DNA of 14,537 nt from Bacteroidales bacterium (lineage in GTDB: Bacteria > Bacteroidota > Bacteroidia > Bacteroidales > Muribaculaceae). Where the stretch lies: NCBI GenBank assembly GCA_004552485.1, contig SFOH01000047.1:1-14537 (forward strand), written 5' to 3'. This document shows positions 8,921 through 14,537 of the stretch, one piece after another; within the stretch, counting starts at the first letter, position 1; each line of letters starts with the position of its first letter. A program made the translations under genes and the position numbers. Under the pieces are notes generated by a model, which worked only from the letters and a program-made list of their open reading frames with translations, searched no databases and was not told the DNA's origin.

Positions 8921-8997
8921 GCCCCCGAGCCCTAACCCACGAATAACAACAAAACACAAATATTAATACTAAAAGTCTAACTTAAAAAACTTGTTGC

Positions 8998-11900
8998 ATG
9001 AAGAACATTTGTTTTCAAATGAACCGGAAAGCATGGCTGGTCATAGCACTGACCCTGTTCATGTTTATCCCCGCTTTGGCACAGAAGGTTACCGTAACGG
9101 GAACCGTCATCGACCCTGACGGTGACCCCGCCATCGGCGCCAGTGTCACAGTGCAAGGACAGCCCGGCATGGGCGCCGCAACGGACACGGATGGTAACTT
9201 CTCCATCTCCGTCCCCAACGCCAAAGCCACCCTGGTGGTGTCATACGTAGGCGCCCGGACACAGACCATTCCTCTGAATGGACGAACCAACATCACCGTT
9301 AATCTTGCCGGTGACAACCAGGTGCTCAACGAGCTGGTGGTTATCGGTTACGGTTCTGTTAAGAAAGAAGACGCCACCGGTTCTGTTGCCGTTGTGAAGC
9401 CGGACGAAATCGAGGCCGGCCTCGCCACCTCAGTGCAGAACATGCTGGTGGGCCAGACTCCCGGTGTGGTTGTAACCACCTCCGGCGGTCCCGAGGGCAA
9501 CGCCACCATCCGCGTGCGCGGCGGCTCCTCACTGAACGCCTCCAACGACCCCCTGATTGTTGTTGACGGTGTGCCTCTGGACAACGGCGGCGTGTGGGGT
9601 ATGAGCAACCCTCTCTCCATGATTTCTCCCGAGTCCATCGAGTCGATGACTGTGCTGAAGGATGCCTCCGCTACCGCCATCTACGGTTCGCGCGCTTCCA
9701 ACGGCGTCATCATCATCACCACCAAGAAGGGTGCCAGCGGCGCTCCCAAGGTCAACTTCTCCGCCAACCTCTACGTCAACACCGTCGCCAAGCTCTGGGA
9801 CGTGATGGACGGTTACGAGTTCGCTGACTTTGTTCAGAAACACTTCGACGCCACTGCCATCGACAAACTCTACTATGGCAAGAAGAACTACAACACCGAT
9901 TGGCAGAAAGAGGTGACCCGCACAACCGTTTCCTCCGACTACACGCTCTCTGTTGCCGGCACCAAGGCCAACATGCCCTACCGCTTCGACGCTTCCTACA
10001 TGAACTCGAACGGTATCATCAAAGGCTCCGCAATGGACCGCGCCACTCTGGGCATGGCCCTAAATCCCAAGCTCTTTGACGGTAAACTCAACATCAACGT
10101 AAACCTCCACGGCTACTACGTTCACAACCGCTTCTCCGAGGGCGGCAGCGCCGTGAGCGCCGCCATGGCCATGGACCCCACCAAGCCCGTCTACTCCAAC
10201 TACCGCATCTCCGGCGGTGACTCCGGGCAGGAGTACCTCTTCGGAGGCCTCTTCACCTGGCTCAACCACGACGGCAAAGGCGGTGCCACCGTCGAGCAGA
10301 ACGCCACACGCAACCCCATGAGCTATGTATCATGCTTCGACAACCACGCTGACGTGCTCCGTTCCAACGGCAACATCCAGTTCGACTATGCCTTCAGCTT
10401 CCTCCCCGGCCTCCACGCCAACCTCAACCTCGGTTACGACGTGTCCGGCTCACGCGAGTGGAACATCACACGCCAGAACACCCCCAACACCTACTGGTCA
10501 CACGACAAGAACGGCGCCGGTTTCGAAAACTACCGCAAACAGTACAAGAGCAACACCCTCCTCGACTTCTACCTCAACTATAAAAAAGAGGTCGAGAGCA
10601 TCTACTCCAACTTCGACGTAACAGCCGGTTATTCATGGCAGCGTTTCTCGAAACGCGAGCACCACTTCGGCGCCGACTCCAACGCCGGTCGCCCCACCAC
10701 CCCCGGTTACTTCGCCATCACCTACGACCCCGCCACCTACGAGTATTCGCTGAACATCAACCCCGCCACGGTGGACAAGGTCGGCAAGAACTACTCCGAC
10801 GACCTGGTCGACCCCAGCGGCAACTACCACTACGCCGAGCGCCTGCAGCTGCTCTCGTTCTTCGGTCGTCTGAACTACACCTTCAAGGATCGCTACCTGC
10901 TCACCGCCACCGTCCGCGGCGATGCCACCTCACGCTTCTCCAAGGACAACCGCTGGGGCGTGTTCCCCTCCGTGGCTCTGGGCTGGCGCATCAGCCAGGA
11001 AGAGTTCTGGGGTGCCCGTTCATGGTGGAACGAGTTCAAGTTCCGTGCCGGCTGGGGTAAGACCGGTCAGCAGGATGTGGGCTCCACCTGCAACTACCTG
11101 CCCATGTACTCCATCGCCGCTCCCGGCTCCTACTATCCCGTCACCGACGCCGAAGGCAACATTGTCTACCTGCCCGGTTACTTCCTCCAGGGTCAGAACT
11201 ACAACCCCGACCTGAAGTGGGAGACAACCACCACCTGGAACGGCGGCTTTGATTTCGGATTCCTCAACAACCGCATCACCGCCAGCATCGACGGTTACTA
11301 TCGCAAGACCACCGACCTGCTCTCTTACGTCACCATCCCCGCCGGTTCCTCAACCGTCAACATGATGAACCGCAACATCGGTGACCTCGAGAACTACGGT
11401 GTCGAGTTCAACATCGCCGCACGCCCCATCGTCACCAAGGACTTCACCTGGAGCTTCAACTACAATGTCGGCTACAACCACAATAAGGTTACCGCCCTCA
11501 ACGACGCCTCTTCCATCATCACCACCGGTGGCATCACCGGCGGAACAGGCAACACCGTACAGGCTCACGCCGTCGGCCATGCCGCCAACTCGTTCTATCT
11601 GCTCCAGCAGGTCTATGACCAGGCCGGCAAACCCATCGAGGGTGTCTTCGTGGACCAGAACAACGACGGCGTCATCAACTCCGACGACAAAGTCATCAAC
11701 CACAGCCCGGATCCCAAAGTCGTGATGACCATGTCACACAACTTCAACTACAAGCATTGGGACCTCGGCTTCAGCCTGCGCGCATCACTGGGCAACTACG
11801 TCTATGACAATGTGAAAGCCTCCAACTCAGCCATCAGCTCTGTTGCCACCTATGGCCTGAGCAACCTCATCAAGACAGACTTCTACTTCAACGACAAGGC

Positions 11901-12153
11901 CAACGCCAACTACTACATGAGCGACTACTTCCTGGAGAACGGCTCGTTCCTGCGCTGCGACAACATCACCCTCGGCTACACCTGGGAGAACCTCCTCGCC
12001 GACCGTCTCCGTCTCCGCGTCTTCGGCGCCGTGCAGAACCCCTTCATCATCACCAAGTACGACGGTGTTGACCCCGAGGTTTCCGGCGGTATCGACAACA
12101 ACGTTTATCCCCGCTCACGCACATATTCAGTGGGCTTGGTTGCCACTTTCTGA
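8998..12153 (+). CDS. SusC/RagA-type TonB-dependent outer membrane transporter
   Basis: A 1051-residue outer membrane protein that imports oligosaccharides, using TonB energy, from a SusD partner. Order of parts: signal peptide 1-28 (cleavage after PALA), a carboxypeptidase-regulatory-like beta domain at about 31-105, the SusC linker LNELVVIGYG (110-119), a plug domain at about 125-245 with RVRGGSSLN and VLKDASATAIYGSRASNGVI-type motifs, and then a beta-barrel ending in aromatic Phe (GLVATF). A 12-residue EF-hand-like loop, D886-x-N888-x-D890-G ... D897, lies in the barrel region and may bind calcium. The start at 8998 gives a slightly long signal; an in-frame ATG at 9019 (MNRKAW) is a possible alternative. 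A SusD gene follows after 33 bases. The transported glycan cannot be read from the sequence. Confidence 0.95.
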   Translation: MKNICFQMNRKAWLVIALTLFMFIPALAQKVTVTGTVIDPDGDPAIGASVTVQGQPGMGAATDTDGNFSISVPNAKATLVVSYVGARTQTIPLNGRTNITVNLAGDNQVLNELVVIGYGSVKKEDATGSVAVVKPDEIEAGLATSVQNMLVGQTPGVVVTTSGGPEGNATIRVRGGSSLNASNDPLIVVDGVPLDNGGVWGMSNPLSMISPESIESMTVLKDASATAIYGSRASNGVIIITTKKGASGAPKVNFSANLYVNTVAKLWDVMDGYEFADFVQKHFDATAIDKLYYGKKNYNTDWQKEVTRTTVSSDYTLSVAGTKANMPYRFDASYMNSNGIIKGSAMDRATLGMALNPKLFDGKLNINVNLHGYYVHNRFSEGGSAVSAAMAMDPTKPVYSNYRISGGDSGQEYLFGGLFTWLNHDGKGGATVEQNATRNPMSYVSCFDNHADVLRSNGNIQFDYAFSFLPGLHANLNLGYDVSGSREWNITRQNTPNTYWSHDKNGAGFENYRKQYKSNTLLDFYLNYKKEVESIYSNFDVTAGYSWQRFSKREHHFGADSNAGRPTTPGYFAITYDPATYEYSLNINPATVDKVGKNYSDDLVDPSGNYHYAERLQLLSFFGRLNYTFKDRYLLTATVRGDATSRFSKDNRWGVFPSVALGWRISQEEFWGARSWWNEFKFRAGWGKTGQQDVGSTCNYLPMYSIAAPGSYYPVTDAEGNIVYLPGYFLQGQNYNPDLKWETTTTWNGGFDFGFLNNRITASIDGYYRKTTDLLSYVTIPAGSSTVNMMNRNIGDLENYGVEFNIAARPIVTKDFTWSFNYNVGYNHNKVTALNDASSIITTGGITGGTGNTVQAHAVGHAANSFYLLQQVYDQAGKPIEGVFVDQNNDGVINSDDKVINHSPDPKVVMTMSHNFNYKHWDLGFSLRASLGNYVYDNVKASNSAISSVATYGLSNLIKTDFYFNDKANANYYMSDYFLENGSFLRCDNITLGYTWENLLADRLRLRVFGAVQNPFIITKYDGVDPEVSGGIDNNVYPRSRTYSVGLVATF

Positions 12154-12186
12154 TAATTACATAAATTGTTTAAAGCATATAATTAT

Positions 12187-13863
12187 ATGAAATCATATAT
12201 CAAAATATTATCAGCCGGTCTGTTTGGCGCAGCCATGACGCTCACCTCCTGCGTGGGTGACCTGGACCTCAAGCCCAACAACCCCAACCTGGTACCCGGC
12301 GGCGGACTCACTGAGGCCGAATACCAGAACGTGCTGAACAAATGCTACGGTGGCCTGGCCTACTCCGGTCAGACCGGCCCCAACGGTGACTGCGACATCT
12401 CCGGCCTGGACGGCGGTACATCACAGTACACCCGCGCCCTGTTCATGATGAATGAGTTCACAACCGACGAGTGCATTTGGATTTGGCCCGACAACGGCGT
12501 CATCGACCTCATCACCAACACATGGGGCAAGGACAACGGCAACATCTTCGGCACATACTCACGCCTCTATTCCCACATCGCCGTCTGCAACAACTTCATC
12601 AGCCTGGCCAAGGACAACTCCGACGCCAATGTGCGCAAGATGGTCCTCGAGGCACGCGCCCTGCGCGCCATGTCCTACTACTGGGTTATCGACATCTTCG
12701 GTCAGGGCTCGTTCATCCTCGACACCGACCCCATGGGCACCGAGCCCGAGCAGAAAGACCGCCTCTTCCTCTACAACTGGCTCGATAGCGAACTCGACGC
12801 AATCGAGGCCGCTTACACCGCCGAATTCCCCAACGACCGTCCCACCTACGGACACGTTGGCCTCGACGGCGTACAGGCCCTCCACGCCCGTCTCTGCCTC
12901 AACGCTCAGGTCTACACCTCCAACACCGTCAACGCATTCGAGAAATGCCAGACCCTCTGCGAGGCCGTCATCAACCGCCACAAAGGCGGCGGCTTCAACG
13001 GCTCAGGCCTTGCCAACAACTACATGTACCTGTTCTGCGCCGACAACGACGCTTACATGCCCGGTGGTTCAAAACCCGCCGAGAACGAAATCCTCTGGGG
13101 CATCCCCTACCAGCATGAGTACACACAGGCCTACGGCGGCACACAGTTCCTGATCGCCGCAGCCCTCAGCGGCGAAGCCAACGCCGAGAACGGCAACAAA
13201 GTCGCCATCGACTACGGCATCAACAACCCCTGGAAGTGCATGCACGCCACCGAACAGTTCTCCGCCAAATTCGACGAAGCTCCCGAAGACATCCGCTGCT
13301 CCGAGTGGGGTAAGGAAGGAGAAGGCTACAAAAAGGCCAACGGCGGCTTCAGCACATTTGCCGACGGCTACTGCGTAGTCAAATTCACCAACCTCCTGGC
13401 CGGCACCGACGGCGCCTGGTCCGAGCAGAACGGCGGCGTATGGGGCAACGGCCCCGCACGCGCCGAGACATGGGTAGACACCGACCTGCCCCTCATCCGC
13501 CTCGCCGACGTATACCTCATGTACACCGAGTCTTACATCCTCAACGGCACCGGCACACAGGCCAAGGCCCTGGAGTATGTGAACTACGTGCGCGAGCGCG
13601 CCGGCATCCCCGCCTGGACCGCCAGTTACCTCTCAGCCGACAACATCCTGGACGAGCGCTGCCGCGAGCTCTATTGGGAGCTCACCCGTCGCTCCGACCT
13701 TATCCGTCACCACAAGTTCTCAGGCTCCGCCTACAACTGGGCCTTCAAAGGCAGCCAGCTCAACGTCAAGGGCCAGAGCTTCCGCAGCTACATGGATCTC
13801 ATGCCCATCCCCACCAATATCATCGCTGCTCAGCCCAGCTTCAAACAGAACCCCGGTTATTAA
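12187..13863 (+). CDS. SusD/RagB-type glycan-binding surface lipoprotein
   Basis: A 558-residue lipoprotein that captures glycan at the cell surface and acts as a lid on the SusC barrel. The signal ends in LTSC with Cys22 as the lipidated residue, followed by VGDLDLKPNN, with acidic residues close to the cysteine as in surface-exported Bacteroidetes lipoproteins. Family landmarks are the helical TPR-like N-terminal half (VLEARALRAMSYYWVIDIFG; VGLDGVQALHARLCLNAQVY), LPLIRLADVYLMYTESYI, YVRERAGIP, DERCRELYWELTRRSDLIR, and the characteristic end MPIPTNI...QNPGY. The ATG at 12187 was chosen over the one at 12166 because it starts the signal peptide directly. The C-terminal RRSDLIRHHKF...YNWAFKG segment recalls SusD proteins of starch loci, but that is a weak hint only. 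Confidence 0.95.
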   Translation: MKSYIKILSAGLFGAAMTLTSCVGDLDLKPNNPNLVPGGGLTEAEYQNVLNKCYGGLAYSGQTGPNGDCDISGLDGGTSQYTRALFMMNEFTTDECIWIWPDNGVIDLITNTWGKDNGNIFGTYSRLYSHIAVCNNFISLAKDNSDANVRKMVLEARALRAMSYYWVIDIFGQGSFILDTDPMGTEPEQKDRLFLYNWLDSELDAIEAAYTAEFPNDRPTYGHVGLDGVQALHARLCLNAQVYTSNTVNAFEKCQTLCEAVINRHKGGGFNGSGLANNYMYLFCADNDAYMPGGSKPAENEILWGIPYQHEYTQAYGGTQFLIAAALSGEANAENGNKVAIDYGINNPWKCMHATEQFSAKFDEAPEDIRCSEWGKEGEGYKKANGGFSTFADGYCVVKFTNLLAGTDGAWSEQNGGVWGNGPARAETWVDTDLPLIRLADVYLMYTESYILNGTGTQAKALEYVNYVRERAGIPAWTASYLSADNILDERCRELYWELTRRSDLIRHHKFSGSAYNWAFKGSQLNVKGQSFRSYMDLMPIPTNIIAAQPSFKQNPGY

Positions 13864-13875
13864 TAGTCATCCCCT

Positions 13876-13920
13876 CGGCTTCCCGCCGCCGCCCCCGACC
13901 CGGGGCGGCGTGCGGAGCCG
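13876..13920 (+). other. Strong intercistronic hairpin between susD- and susE-like genes
   Basis: Three stacked stems make about 18 base pairs: CGGCT (13876-13880) with AGCCG (13916-13920), CCGC (13883-13886) with GCGG (13912-13915), and CGCCGCCCC (13887-13895) with GGGGCGGCG (13902-13910), around a 6-base loop. Only a 2-base bulge on the left and a 1-base bulge on the right interrupt it. It begins 12 bases after the SusD stop. The following sequence is GATAAAAATAATTTTTAC, with a T run 10-15 bases past the stem. It may stabilise the susCD part of the mRNA or partly terminate it, so that downstream genes are expressed less. Confidence 0.6.
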
Positions 13921-13941
13921 GATAAAAATAATTTTTACAAC

Positions 13942-14537
13942 ATGAAAAAAATATCTTTATTCCTGGTTGCGCTGGCCGCAGTGCTCAGCCTGGCAAGCTG
14001 CGAGGATGAGAAAAAGCCCAAATTCCACGAGGCCTCATCTGACTCCTTCGAGGTTTACGAGCCCGCTTTCCAGAACCAGTACTATGAACTTACCTCCACC
14101 GGTACGTTCGAAATCGTCTGCAAGAGCGCTCCCGACTACGGCGCTCCCATGGGCCCCACCGTCTACGGTGCTCAGGTGTCGCTGGATCCCAGCTTCAGCA
14201 CCTATGAGGAAATCAAAGCGGAGAACAGCGCCTCACGCGTGATGCTCCGCGACGAGGACCTCGCCATCGCCATCTGCAAACTCAAAGGCCTCACCAAGGA
14301 CGACGCCGGCTATGTCTTCACCTCGACACTCCCCGTCTACCTCAAGGCCACTTGCAGCATCGAAGCTATCGCCAACTCGAAAGTGGTGTCAAAGAACTAT
14401 TGCACCCTCAACAAGGTTATGCCTTACTTTGCCATTCCTTCTCCCAACTTCATCTACCTCGTTGGTGCGCCCGAAGGCTGGAAAGGCCCGTCTGCTGCCG
14501 AAGCCGACCACTACTCGGCATGGCGCCTCTTCGAGAA
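13942..14537 (+). CDS. SusE/SusF-like outer membrane lipoprotein (C-terminus beyond window)
   Basis: The first 198 codons of a gene running off the right edge. The start MKKISLFLVALAAVLSLASC is a clear lipoprotein signal with Cys20; the next residues EDEKK are acidic, matching the Bacteroidetes surface-export signal. Residues of about 30-160 look like an Ig-like beta domain (FEVYEPAFQNQYYEL; PDYGAPMGPTVYGAQVSL). At about 170 a segment IYLVGAPEGW begins, which resembles the start of the carbohydrate-binding modules of SusE/SusF proteins. Position directly after susC and susD supports a surface glycan-binding role in the same locus. The 78-base gap before it holds the strong hairpin, so its level may differ from susCD. 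The ligand is unknown. Confidence 0.8.
   Translation, partial: MKKISLFLVALAAVLSLASCEDEKKPKFHEASSDSFEVYEPAFQNQYYELTSTGTFEIVCKSAPDYGAPMGPTVYGAQVSLDPSFSTYEEIKAENSASRVMLRDEDLAIAICKLKGLTKDDAGYVFTSTLPVYLKATCSIEAIANSKVVSKNYCTLNKVMPYFAIPSPNFIYLVGAPEGWKGPSAAEADHYSAWRLFE

Larger units (their letters stand above)
8414..8997 (+). other. Intergenic region and susC leader
   Basis: The 584 bases between the permease and susC hold no convincing long gene. From the left: an imperfect hairpin (8434-8455), a large GC-rich hairpin (8461-8510), an AT-rich stretch (about 8530-8720) with a possible promoter, a 6-base inverted repeat CAAATT/AATTTG (8690-8707), a 33-codon ORF from ATG at 8794 to TGA at 8895, and a 6-bp hairpin (8906-8920). 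The last 57 bases before susC are A-rich, as is usual upstream of Bacteroidetes start codons. No regulator gene is present. Confidence 0.5.

Overview
The window looks like a chromosomal segment of a GC-rich member of the Bacteroidales. The evidence is an adjacent SusC/SusD pair followed by a SusE/F-like lipoprotein, several short lipoprotein signals, and promoters of the Bacteroidetes type (TTTG, about 20 bases, TAnnTTTG) in place of the usual -35/-10. The high GC, especially at third codon positions, suggests a family such as Muribaculaceae rather than Bacteroides itself; that placement is inference.

Left block, minus strand (1-4793). Five genes are read right to left with gaps of at most 37 bases: a PLP-dependent aminotransferase, tyrS (tyrosyl-tRNA synthetase), rlmN (rRNA/tRNA adenine-C2 methyltransferase), pdxA (PLP biosynthesis), and the first 11 codons of a probable nucleotidyltransferase. 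rlmN and pdxA overlap by ATGA. The block looks like one housekeeping transcription unit linking PLP supply, a PLP enzyme and translation.

Divergent control region (4794-4951). Two Bacteroidetes-type promoters lie face to face on a perfect 10-base inverted repeat, so that each TTTGCAAA box serves both directions. A second palindrome lies at the predicted plus-strand transcription start.

Central plus-strand block (4952-8413). A DUF4836-like lipoprotein, an ABC ATPase with an unusual signature and no H-loop histidine, and an FtsX/MacB-type permease are packed with gaps of 17 and 7 bases. This is the least explained module in the window and the best candidate for undescribed biology.

Spacer (8414-8997). 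This 584-base region holds two GC-rich hairpins just after the permease, a weak promoter candidate, a 33-codon leader-like ORF, and a small hairpin before susC.

Right block, plus strand (8998-14537). A polysaccharide-utilisation locus: a SusC-like TonB-dependent transporter, a SusD-like glycan-binding lipoprotein, a strong intercistronic hairpin, and a SusE/F-like lipoprotein cut by the window edge. The glycan is not determined; the SusCDE order would fit an alpha-glucan locus, but no enzyme or regulator is visible.

No tRNA, rRNA, insertion sequence, phage gene or CRISPR array was seen.
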